A stretch of 11,648 nt of DNA from assembly GCA_045578625.1 (NCBI GenBank), contig JAZNKN010000013.1:1-11648 (forward strand), given 5' to 3'. The notes under the pieces were generated by a model that ran no database searches, was not told where the DNA came from, and worked only from the letters and a program-made list of their open reading frames with translations. Origin of the DNA: RGIG3009 sp045578625 (GTDB lineage Bacteria > Bacillota > Clostridia > Oscillospirales > Acutalibacteraceae). The translations under genes and the position numbers were made by a program. Below are positions 1 through 5,302 of this stretch, piece after piece. Positions within the stretch are counted from its first letter, which is position 1; every line of letters starts with the position of its first letter.

Positions 1-126
1 GGTGACAACGTCGAAATGGACGTGGATCTGATCACCCCCATCGCTATCGAAGAGGGTCTGCGCTTCGCTATCCGTGAAGGCGGCCGTACTGTCGGTTCCG
101 GTGTTGTTACCAAGATCAACGAGTAA
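1..126 (+). CDS. tuf: Elongation factor Tu, C-terminal end (partial)
   Basis: The first 41 codons of the window, in frame from base 1 and closed by TAA at 124-126, encode the end of EF-Tu, the GTPase that delivers aminoacyl-tRNA to the ribosomal A site. The visible part is the end of beta-barrel domain 3. It reads GDNVEMDVDLITPIAIEEG, then RFAIREGGRTVGSGVVTKI and NE, which is the highly conserved EF-Tu tail containing the R-E-G-G-R-T-V-G-[AS]-G-V-V motif. The gene starts upstream of the window, so G domain and start codon cannot be seen. A strong hairpin terminator follows 36 bases after the stop, so tuf is the last gene of its transcription unit here. Identification is near certain from the motif alone. 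Confidence 0.97.
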   Translation, partial: GDNVEMDVDLITPIAIEEGLRFAIREGGRTVGSGVVTKINE

Positions 127-161
127 TCCTTGATCGGTAACCGCTGAATAACAGCAAAATG

Positions 162-196
162 ACGCCCCCTGCGAATTGTCGCAGGGGGCGTTTTTT
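162..196 (+). terminator. Rho-independent terminator of tuf
   Basis: A perfect 13-bp stem (162-174 with 179-191), rich in G/C, with a four-base loop ATTG, is followed by a T run (191-196). This is a textbook intrinsic terminator placed just after the tuf stop. Read on the minus strand, the hairpin is followed by only a short T stretch, so it may weakly terminate the XRE gene as well. Confidence 0.95.
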
Positions 197-253
197 GTCG
201 TTTGATATAAACGGAGGGCCGCTGCCTCTCTTGCCTAAAGTGGGTCGTGTACC

Positions 254-493
254 TTACTCTAATCCCGCGAAAAATTCGTCATAGGAGCAAGCGTATATCT
301 TTTTTAGCATCACGATCACACTGGCTCTGATATTTAACTCACCAGCTTCGTATTTTGCGTATGTTGTTCTGCCAATATCACACCCACGTCGCTGGAGTTC
401 GGCACACAGTTTTTCCTGCGATAATCCCGATGCATCTCTTAACCGCCTTAAATTATCGCCCATATTCAGATCACGTCTTACTTTTTGTTCCAT
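254..493 (-). CDS. Small XRE-family helix-turn-helix regulator
   Basis: This 79-residue protein is almost entirely one Cro/C1-type DNA-binding domain (about residues 12-70). The pattern G-D-N-L-R-R-L-R-x3-G-L-S-Q-E-K-L (12-29) gives helix 1 and the start of helix 2. R-G-C-D-I-G-R-T-T-Y-A-K-Y-E-A-G (36-51) covers the turn and recognition helix, with the typical E-x-G before the next helix. There is no effector or multimerisation domain, so it is probably a dimeric repressor. The ATG at 493 is chosen because AAGGAA lies 7-9 bases upstream; the ATG at 463 (Met11) has no comparable site. It is divergent from the SLOG-type gene at 594 and shares a 100-bp control region with inverted repeats. I infer that it represses both genes; no experiment is implied. 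Its base composition is AT-richer than that of the flanking housekeeping genes. Confidence 0.85.
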   Translation of the reverse strand: MEQKVRRDLNMGDNLRRLRDASGLSQEKLCAELQRRGCDIGRTTYAKYEAGELNIRASVIVMLKKIYACSYDEFFAGLE

Positions 494-505
494 ATTAGCA
501 CTTCC

Positions 506-579
506 TTGACCAGTATTGGTTGCAACAATTTGTATTGTATGCTATACTGAACTAAAATATTGTCCGCTATACTGGTCAA
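506..579. promoter_or_regulatory. Probable operator region between the XRE and SLOG genes
   Basis: TTGACCAGTAT (506-516) and its exact reverse complement ATACTGGTCAA (569-579) form an 11-bp inverted repeat with centres 63 bp apart, about six helical turns. A partial third copy, ATACTG (544-549), lies between them. The 9-mer GCTATACTG occurs twice (541-549 and 566-574). One arm lies 12 bases before the XRE start codon and the other just before the SLOG gene ribosome binding site. The arrangement suits a small dimeric repressor controlling both directions. Binding by the neighbouring XRE protein is inference. Confidence 0.6.
520..548 (+). promoter_or_regulatory. Candidate promoter of the SLOG-type gene
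   Basis: TTGCAA (520-525) and TATACT (543-548) are separated by 17 bp, a good sigma-A match, and would start RNA near 555, about 39 bases before the ATG. The -10 box overlaps the partial repeat at 544-549, so a protein bound there would block it. The minus-strand promoter of the XRE gene must lie in the same region, but I see only weak candidates. Confidence 0.5.
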
Positions 580-593
580 TCTCGGAGGTGCGT

Positions 594-1055
594 ATGCCTA
601 GTTGCACTTTTTTCGGTCATAAAGATACACCCGAAAAAATAGAGCCGATTTTACTATCGGCTCTTGAACAATTAATTGAAACACATGGGGTCTCTATGTT
701 TTATGTAGGAAATAATGGTGCTTTTGATAGAATGGTAAGAAAAGTACTACGAGAAGCAAAGCGTATACACAAGCACCTCGATTACGCTGTCGTCCTCGCA
801 TACAGACCTTTCAAAAAAAGCTCATTAGAAAACGATACGGATTATTCAGATACGATCTATCCAGATATCCTTGAAAATACGCCACCTAAATATGCTATTG
901 ACAGGCGGAATCGATGGATGATAGATAAGTCTAACTATGTCCTAACCTATGTCCGGCATACTATTGGAGGAGCGGCTAAATTCAAAGAAATTGCCGAGAA
1001 AAAAGGCTTATTCGTAATCAATCTTGCTGATGTTGAAAGGGATCAAAAGAAGTAA
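594..1055 (+). CDS. SLOG-fold protein, YpsA/DUF1273-like
   Basis: This 153-residue protein looks like a single Rossmann-like SLOG domain of the YpsA/DUF1273 type. A strand opens into G-H-K-D (8-11). It is followed by F-Y-V-G-N-N-G-A-F-D (36-45), a glycine-rich turn that in SLOG/DprA/LOG folds contacts a nucleotide or nucleotide-like ligand. Later come N-R-W-M-I-D-x-S (106-113) and a second glycine turn, T-I-G-G-A-A (123-128). There is no signal peptide or membrane segment, so it is cytosolic. The start at 594 is chosen because GGAGGTG (584-590) sits 3 bases upstream of the ATG, and because an upstream in-frame ATG at 516 would run through the promoter. Burroughs and colleagues grouped SLOG domains as possible sensors of nucleotide-derived ligands in conflict systems. 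The biochemical role of this stand-alone member is unknown to me. It is divergent from an XRE regulator and AT-richer than its neighbours, which suggests acquisition by transfer. Confidence 0.8.
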   Translation: MPSCTFFGHKDTPEKIEPILLSALEQLIETHGVSMFYVGNNGAFDRMVRKVLREAKRIHKHLDYAVVLAYRPFKKSSLENDTDYSDTIYPDILENTPPKYAIDRRNRWMIDKSNYVLTYVRHTIGGAAKFKEIAEKKGLFVINLADVERDQKK

Positions 1056-1098
1056 CCTATGTGGAAATAGTTTCTGCCATACAATTTCTTATATTGAC

Positions 1099-1140
1099 AA
1101 AAAAACTGCCTATGGAGATCCATAGGCAGTTAGTTTTTTT
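1099..1140. terminator. Bidirectional intrinsic terminator
   Basis: A perfect 12-bp stem (1104-1115 with 1120-1131) and a four-base loop AGAT are flanked by seven A (1099-1105) on the left and seven T (1134-1140) on the right. It can terminate the SLOG-type gene from the left and the M20 dipeptidase from the right, as expected between convergent genes. Confidence 0.93.
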
Positions 1141-1147
1141 ACAGTTA

Positions 1148-2497
1148 TTAACCATTGATCAGGCAATCGTCCAGACGGCCGAGGGCGAGGGCCAGGGCTT
1201 TGGTGCCGCCAAGCAGAGCGTCCACCGACAGTGCTTCGTCGCTCTGGTGGGCGCCACCGTGACCGACGGGCAAGCCGAGTGCCTCTTTATCCCACGGCAG
1301 GCTGTGATCCACCGCAAAGGCGTTGCGCAGGCAGCGCGCATACGTGCCGCCGTAGGTCTTGTAGGGCTGCGCGTCGGGATGCTCGCCCGCGTCGCGGTAG
1401 GACTGCAGGATGCAGCCCATGTGCGCACCGCTCTCGTCCAGCAGGAAGCCTGGCGAGTTGGACTTGATGATCGCCTCAAAGCCGCGGGCATCCATGGCCG
1501 CGACCAGACGCGGGATACCCGCCTCGTGATCAAACTCGTTGCCGTAGCGGATATCCAGCGTGAGTACCAGATGACCGTTCTCGATACGGACGATGCCGTT
1601 GGCGCAGCTCAGCTTGCCAAACACGCCTTCGCTGAAGATATCTACCTCCGCGCCGTGGCAACCGCACAGCGTATCGCGCACGGCTGCCAGAATGCGGCGA
1701 TCGCCCTCGCACAGATCGGCGCGCTCACACAGCTGCTCCGCTGCCTTATGCGCGGCGTTAACACCGCGTTCCGGATGAGCGGCGTGAGCCGCCAAGCCCT
1801 CAAACATCAGCGCTTCGCCGCAGACCTCGACCTGCACGCGATCCAGCACCACGTTATAAGCCTGACCGCCTTCAAACTTGGTAATATCCGTCAGCGTGTC
1901 ACGGCTGCGGCACTCTACGTGCAGAATGCCCTTCTCCCCTACGCTGACCGGATAATCGCTGTCCGGCGTGATGGAGACCTCCGGCATACGCTCGCGCTCG
2001 ACGAACGCCTCCAGATCCTTCATGCCGGTCTCCTCACTGCCGCCGACGTACACCGTCAGGCGGCTTTTCAGTTCAACACCCGCGGCCTTCAGCGCACGCA
2101 AGGCATACAGGCAGGCGATCACGCCCGCCTTGTTGTCACTGACACCGCGACCGTACAGAATGCCGTTTTCCTCCAGCGGCTCAAACGGCTGCGTCTTGAC
2201 CCAATCGTCGTTGACGGGCACGACGTCGGCGTGGCCGAACAGACCAATGCCGTCACCCTCACCCTCGCACACGGCGAGCGCGTAGCCAGCATCGTGCTTA
2301 ACCTCCATTGGGATGCCGTTGTCCGTAAACAGCTTCGCCGCGGCGTTCAGCGCCTCGTCAACCTCCTTGCCGAACGGCAGGCCGTCCTTGCCGTCCTTGG
2401 AAATGGACGGAATGCGCGCCAGTGCTTTCAGGTCGCGCACCAACTCGTCACGGTGTTCTTCAATATAGGCGGTAACCGCCGGATACCAAATTTCCAT
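1148..2497 (-). CDS. PepV-like M20 family metallodipeptidase
   Basis: This 449-residue enzyme belongs to the M20A (PepV/Sapep) zinc or manganese dipeptidases, which release amino acids from dipeptides in the cytosol. The two-metal site is complete. H89 and D91 lie in G-H-A-D-V-V-P, D121 in G-R-G-V-S-D-N-K-A-G, and E155-E156 in G-S-E-E-T-G. D179 is in P-D-S-D-Y-P and H417 in G-G-A-H-Q-S-D-E. The insert around A-A-H-A-A-H-P-E-R-G (236-245) matches the lid region, where the family places a substrate-binding histidine. The length is close to the 450-470 residues usual for PepV. There is no signal peptide, which agrees with cytosolic peptide use. The ATG at 2497 follows AAAGGGGA (2506-2513). A 33-codon ORF ends directly in that site, so the two are probably translated in a coupled way from the promoter at 2640-2668. 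Exact substrate preference cannot be read from the sequence. Confidence 0.93.
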   Translation of the reverse strand: MEIWYPAVTAYIEEHRDELVRDLKALARIPSISKDGKDGLPFGKEVDEALNAAAKLFTDNGIPMEVKHDAGYALAVCEGEGDGIGLFGHADVVPVNDDWVKTQPFEPLEENGILYGRGVSDNKAGVIACLYALRALKAAGVELKSRLTVYVGGSEETGMKDLEAFVERERMPEVSITPDSDYPVSVGEKGILHVECRSRDTLTDITKFEGGQAYNVVLDRVQVEVCGEALMFEGLAAHAAHPERGVNAAHKAAEQLCERADLCEGDRRILAAVRDTLCGCHGAEVDIFSEGVFGKLSCANGIVRIENGHLVLTLDIRYGNEFDHEAGIPRLVAAMDARGFEAIIKSNSPGFLLDESGAHMGCILQSYRDAGEHPDAQPYKTYGGTYARCLRNAFAVDHSLPWDKEALGLPVGHGGAHQSDEALSVDALLGGTKALALALGRLDDCLING

Positions 2498-2511
2498 CGT
2501 ATAATTCCCCT

Positions 2512-2613
2512 TTACAGGCCCAAAATATCATAGGCGTCGTTACGAATCGGCGCGTAAAACTCACCCAGCTCCAACAGCGCGTGCAGACGCTCGGTAACAC
2601 GCGAAAAATCCAT
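2512..2613 (-). CDS. 33-residue micro-ORF upstream of the M20 dipeptidase
   Basis: An ATG at 2613 opens a 33-codon frame that starts MDFSRVTERL and ends RNDAYDILGL. A strong GGGGGAGA site lies 5-12 bases upstream. The TAA stop (2512-2514) overlaps the first bases of the AAAGGGGA ribosome binding site of the dipeptidase, so ribosomes ending here would be delivered to the next start. The peptide is acidic and amphipathic, looks helical, has no membrane segment, and has no run of a single amino acid as an attenuator leader would. It is the first ORF after a good promoter. It could be a small partner protein of the dipeptidase or only a translated leader. I do not recognise a family. The good ribosome binding site and the tight spacing are the evidence that it is translated. 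Confidence 0.6.
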   Translation of the reverse strand: MDFSRVTERLHALLELGEFYAPIRNDAYDILGL

Positions 2614-2639
2614 AGGGTTCTCCCCCTTTTGTTGCTCTC

Positions 2640-2668
2640 ATTGTAGCACATCGGTATGGGTTTGTAAA
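2640..2668 (-). promoter_or_regulatory. Promoter of the micro-ORF and M20 dipeptidase
   Basis: On the minus strand, TTTACA (2668-2663) and TACAAT (2645-2640) are separated by 17 bp, with TG one base before the -10 (extended -10). Transcription would start near 2633, about 20 bases before the micro-ORF ATG. Its -35 lies two bases from the -35 of the divergent esterase promoter. Confidence 0.8.
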
Positions 2669-2670
2669 CC
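2659..2670. promoter_or_regulatory. Small palindrome between divergent promoters
   Basis: GGTTT-GT-AAACC is a 12-base inverted repeat that covers the minus-strand -35 box and ends one base pair before the plus-strand TTGACA. Its position would let one bound protein affect both promoters. The arms are only 5 bp, so chance is a real alternative. Confidence 0.3.
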
Positions 2671-2699
2671 TTGACAAGCATCTTTTTCTTTGCTAAACT
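2671..2699 (+). promoter_or_regulatory. Promoter of the SGNH esterase-like gene
   Basis: A consensus TTGACA (2671-2676) is followed after exactly 17 bp by TAAACT (2694-2699), with TGC directly before the -10. The start point would be near 2706, about 20 bases before the ATG at 2726. Confidence 0.82.
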
Positions 2700-2725
2700 A
2701 AAAGGCAAGAAACAGAGGAATCACT

Positions 2726-3826
2726 ATGGAGAAACTCACGGCCTTTTGCAAGGCGTTTGTGTCCAACACCGTCGCCGGCGGCGGCAGCCAACATCATTTT
2801 TTGCCGGCTGATCCGACCGCAGAGCAGCTGGGTCGCCTGTACTACCGCGTGTTTGCGGGAGGCACGTTTGCCTATTCACTGCTGTTCTCCAACACGGTGG
2901 ACAGCACCTTTGCGGACGGACAGCACAGCTACGCGAATTACGTATGCGATAACTGGGAGATCACTCGTCTGGCGATCGGGGTGGTGGATGGCGGCGACGT
3001 GCAGGCTGCGGCAGACCCTCGCCATCTGCACCCGATCACGGTCGGTGGCGCTTCCGCCTACACGGTGCGCCGTGGTGAACTGCTTGCCACCGATCGGGTC
3101 ACTCTCACCGCCGAGAGCGGACAGTATCTGTGCGTGGAGATCGGCTTCAAAGGACGGGATATTCCCAACCACGCGGAGTCGATGATTCCCACCTTTGTGA
3201 ACCAAGACGGCGCGTGGGTCGCCTCCCGCGAGCTTCCCTGCCCCTCGATGCTCGGCTGCGACCGACCCGTGACACAGCGCGTGGCGTTTCTGGGCGATTC
3301 CATCACACAAGGCATCGGCGTGGCGTTCGGCAGCTACGATTTCTGGCACGCCCTATTGGCGGAGCGCCTCGGTCGCGGCAATGCGTATTGGAACCTTGGA
3401 CTCGGCTTCGGTCGGGCGATGGACGCCGCCTCCGACGGCATCTGGCTTGCCAAAGCGAAGCAGAATGACGCGGTGGTGGTATGCTACGGTGTTAACGACC
3501 TTCAGAACGGGCACAGCGCCGAGCAGATCCTGACCGATCTCAGCACGGTTCTTGATAAGCTGCACCAGGCCGGTTGTCGGGTGTTGCTGCAGACCGTGCC
3601 GCCTTTTGATTATCCGGAGGATATTCGTGTTCAGTGGGAAGCGGTCAACCGCGGCATCCGTAACGAGTTGGCACCGCGCGCCGACGCGTTTTTCGACGTG
3701 GCGCCGGTGTTAGGACAGGATGCGGAGCATCCTCATCTGGCCAAATACGGCGGGCATCCTAACGAGGATGGCAGCCGCGCGTGGGCAGAAGCGCTCTACC
3801 CCGTGCTGGCGGAATTTCTCCGTTGA
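2726..3826 (+). CDS. Two-domain SGNH/GDSL hydrolase
   Basis: This 366-residue protein has an N-terminal beta-rich domain (about 1-180) and a C-terminal SGNH hydrolase domain (about 185-366), the family of serine esterases and deacetylases acting on acyl groups of lipids or sugars. Block I is F-L-G-D-S-I-T-Q-G with nucleophile S192. Block II is N-L-G-L-G-F-G-R (223-230), which supplies the oxyanion glycine. Block III is G-V-N-D (255-258) with N257, and block V is G-G-H-P-N with H344. The Asp usually three residues before this His is Tyr341, so the triad may be a Ser-His dyad or use another acid. The N-terminal half looks like the beta-sandwich found in some two-domain GDSL esterases. There is no signal peptide, so the enzyme appears cytosolic. 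The ATG at 2726 has AGAGGAA 5-11 bases upstream. It has its own promoter, and its stop codon lies inside the -35 box of the rubrerythrin promoter. The substrate is unknown. Confidence 0.88.
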   Translation: MEKLTAFCKAFVSNTVAGGGSQHHFLPADPTAEQLGRLYYRVFAGGTFAYSLLFSNTVDSTFADGQHSYANYVCDNWEITRLAIGVVDGGDVQAAADPRHLHPITVGGASAYTVRRGELLATDRVTLTAESGQYLCVEIGFKGRDIPNHAESMIPTFVNQDGAWVASRELPCPSMLGCDRPVTQRVAFLGDSITQGIGVAFGSYDFWHALLAERLGRGNAYWNLGLGFGRAMDAASDGIWLAKAKQNDAVVVCYGVNDLQNGHSAEQILTDLSTVLDKLHQAGCRVLLQTVPPFDYPEDIRVQWEAVNRGIRNELAPRADAFFDVAPVLGQDAEHPHLAKYGGHPNEDGSRAWAEALYPVLAEFLR

Positions 3827-3851
3827 CATTAGGAAGCCTTCGCCGTATAAT
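3823..3851 (+). promoter_or_regulatory. Consensus promoter of the rubrerythrin gene
   Basis: TTGACA (3823-3828) and TATAAT (3846-3851) are both perfect sigma-A consensus hexamers separated by 17 bp. The TGA stop codon of the preceding esterase (3824-3826) is part of the -35 box. RNA should start near 3858, about 27 bases before the ATG. The strength suggests abundant constitutive or strongly inducible expression. Confidence 0.93.
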
Positions 3852-3884
3852 AAAGACAATACGATTGTTATGGGAGGAAATGTT

Positions 3885-4421
3885 ATGGATCTCAAGGGTA
3901 GCAGAACCGAAGCCAACCTGATGGCTGCCTTCGCCGGCGAATCGCAGGCACGCAACAAGTACACCTACTACGCCTCTAAGGCACGCAAGGACGGTTTTAA
4001 CCAGATCGCGGAACTGTTTGAGGAGACCGCCAACAACGAAAAAGAACACGCCAAGATGTGGTTCAAACTGCTGCACGGCGGCATCGGCTCTACCGCTGAC
4101 AACCTGCTCGACGCGGCCGAGGGCGAGAACTATGAATGGACGGATATGTACGCTACCTTCGCCAAAGAAGCCCGCGAGGAGGGCTTTGACAAGATCGCCG
4201 ATCTTTTCGAGGGCGTTGCTGCCATTGAAAAGACGCACGAGGAGCGCTATCGCCGTCTGCTCGCCAACGTAGAGGGCGGTCTGGTGTTCTCCCGCGACGG
4301 CGACCGCATCTGGGAATGTGGCAACTGCGGTCACCTGCACATCGGCAAGGACGCACCGGAGGTCTGCCCCGTTTGTGCGCATCCGAAGGCGTATTTCCGC
4401 CTGCGCGCCGAAAACTATTGA
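3885..4421 (+). CDS. rbr: Rubrerythrin
   Basis: This 178-residue protein is a classical rubrerythrin, a cytosolic non-haem iron peroxidase that protects anaerobes by reducing hydrogen peroxide to water with electrons usually supplied by rubredoxin. The four-helix ferritin-like domain (about 1-135) has the di-iron ligands. These are E19 in F-A-G-E-S-Q-A, E52 and H55 in E-K-E-H, E81 and E84 in E-N-Y-E-W, and E115 and H118 in E-K-T-H. The C-terminal rubredoxin-like knuckle has C145-x2-C148 and C161-x2-C164 for the single FeS4 iron. No ligand is missing and the length is slightly short of the common 180-195. The ATG at 3885 is chosen because GGGAGGA (3872-3878) is 6 bases upstream; an ATG at 3870 has no such site. 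It has its own consensus promoter and terminator, so it is monocistronic. No PerR-type operator is obvious. Confidence 0.97.
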   Translation: MDLKGSRTEANLMAAFAGESQARNKYTYYASKARKDGFNQIAELFEETANNEKEHAKMWFKLLHGGIGSTADNLLDAAEGENYEWTDMYATFAKEAREEGFDKIADLFEGVAAIEKTHEERYRRLLANVEGGLVFSRDGDRIWECGNCGHLHIGKDAPEVCPVCAHPKAYFRLRAENY

Positions 4422-4437
4422 TCCTCTGTCGGAAAAT

Positions 4438-4469
4438 GCCCCAAAGCTGCGGCTTTGGGGCTTCTTTTT
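4438..4469 (+). terminator. Intrinsic terminator of rubrerythrin
   Basis: A perfect 10-bp stem (4438-4447 with 4452-4461) with loop TGCG is followed by TTCTTTTT. It lies 16 bases after the stop codon and separates this gene from the Suf-like operon. Confidence 0.92.
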
Positions 4470-4491
4470 CGCCTTTTTTCCGCTGACCCCC

Positions 4492-4520
4492 TTTTATTTT
4501 TACGCGGGGTGTGCTATACT
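4492..4520 (+). promoter_or_regulatory. Promoter of the Suf-like operon
   Basis: TATACT (4515-4520) is preceded by TGC, an extended -10. The -35 position (4492-4497, TTTTAT, 17-bp spacer) matches poorly, so the promoter may depend on the extended -10 or on an activator. The start would be near 4527, about 38 bases before the ATG. Confidence 0.65.
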
Positions 4521-4527
4521 CTAGTGA

Positions 4528-4543
4528 GATGGGATCGCCCATC
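4528..4543 (+). promoter_or_regulatory. Inverted repeat at the predicted 5' end of the Suf-like mRNA
   Basis: GATGGG-ATCG-CCCATC is a perfect 6-bp inverted repeat starting at or next to the predicted transcription start and ending 5 bases before AGGAGGA (4549-4555). It could be an operator for an Fe-S-sensing repressor or a 5' hairpin that stabilises the message. It has no T tract, so it is not a terminator. Confidence 0.4.
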
Positions 4544-4564
4544 GCAACAGGAGGAACAAAACCT

Positions 4565-5290
4565 ATGCTGGAACTGAAAAACATCTCCTACGCCGTGGAG
4601 ACCGACGGTGTACAAAAGGAGATCCTACACAATATCAATCTATCGGTGGATGAGCGCTTCGTGGCGTTTACCGGCCCGAACGGCGGCGGTAAATCCACGC
4701 TGGCCAAAATCGTCGCCGGTATCCTCACGCCCACTGCGGGCTCGATTTTGCTAGACGGCGAGGATATTACCGCACTTACCATCACCGAGCGCGCCAAGCG
4801 CGGCATCAGCTTTGCGTTCCAACAGCCGGTGCGCTTCAAGGGCATCACGGTGCACGATCTGCTGTCGCTCGCCGCGGGAGAGCCGATGTCGGTCACACGC
4901 GCCTGCTCCTACCTATCCGAGGTGGGTCTGTGCGCCAAGGACTACATCAACCGCGAGGTCAACGCCAGTCTGTCGGGCGGTGAGCTCAAGCGCATCGAGA
5001 TCGCTACAGTCATGATCCGCGGCACGCAGCTCTCCATCTTTGACGAGCCGGAGGCTGGTATCGACCTGTGGAGCTTCCAGAACCTCATCCAGGTGTTTGA
5101 GAAGATGCACGCCAAGGAGGGCGGCTCTATTCTCATCATCTCACATCAGGAGCGTATTTTGAACATCGCAGACAAGATCGTGGTCATTGCGGGCGGCGAA
5201 ATTGCCCACACCGGCACGCCCGCGGAGGTCATGCCACACCTGCTGAACGCCAACGTGGCCTGTCAGGCGCTGACCGAAAAGCTTAAGTAA
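4565..5290 (+). CDS. sufC: SufC-type Fe-S assembly ATPase
   Basis: This 241-residue soluble ABC ATPase is of the SufC type, the motor of SUF-like iron-sulfur cluster assembly. It binds the SufB/D-type scaffold rather than a membrane permease. Walker A is G-P-N-G-G-G-K-S-T (37-45) and the Q-loop is around Q86-Q87. The signature is L-S-G-G-E-L-K-R (136-143), and Walker B with its glutamate is L-S-I-F-D-E-P (156-162). The region E-A-G-I-D (163-167), with S-H-Q-E in the H-switch, is SufC-like rather than transporter-like. The ATG at 4565 is chosen because AGGAGGA (4549-4555) lies 9 bases upstream. The scaffold gene follows 12 bases after the stop with its own AAAGGAGG, so the two are co-transcribed. 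No cysteine desulfurase, SufU or SufD gene follows. This matches the two-gene Suf-related arrangement known from anaerobes and archaea (called SMS by Garcia and colleagues, from memory). Confidence 0.9.
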   Translation: MLELKNISYAVETDGVQKEILHNINLSVDERFVAFTGPNGGGKSTLAKIVAGILTPTAGSILLDGEDITALTITERAKRGISFAFQQPVRFKGITVHDLLSLAAGEPMSVTRACSYLSEVGLCAKDYINREVNASLSGGELKRIEIATVMIRGTQLSIFDEPEAGIDLWSFQNLIQVFEKMHAKEGGSILIISHQERILNIADKIVVIAGGEIAHTGTPAEVMPHLLNANVACQALTEKLK

Positions 5291-5302
5291 AGGAGGAGCG
5301 GT

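Noticed and set aside
516..593. 26-residue N-terminal extension of the SLOG-type protein from an ATG at 516
   Set aside because: There is no ribosome binding site before 516. The stretch holds the promoter and repeats, and the ATG at 594 has a strong site.
594..1055. Toxin-antitoxin interpretation of the XRE-SLOG pair
   Set aside because: The genes are divergent rather than overlapping in one operon, and the SLOG protein shows no toxin motif. The sequence gives no support beyond gene size and an HTH neighbour.
1061..2533. 490-codon open frame on the plus strand, opposite the M20 dipeptidase
   Set aside because: It mirrors the codons of a complete dipeptidase with all metal ligands. It is rich in Ala, Val, Arg, Gln and His, has no domain, and its start lies beside a terminator. 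It is an antisense shadow in GC-rich coding DNA.
2460..2708. 82-codon open frame on the minus strand over the micro-ORF and dipeptidase start
   Set aside because: It starts upstream of the promoter -35 box and has no ribosome binding site. The 33-codon frame at 2512-2613 has the better signals.
3720..3884. 55-residue extension of rubrerythrin into the esterase gene
   Set aside because: It overlaps the end of the esterase and the rubrerythrin promoter. The ATG at 3885 has a strong ribosome binding site and gives the normal N-terminus.
4422..4564. Riboswitch or other structured leader before the Suf-like operon
   Set aside because: The predicted leader is only about 38 bases, which leaves room for one small hairpin but not for a known riboswitch. 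The larger hairpin at 4438-4461 is the rubrerythrin terminator.
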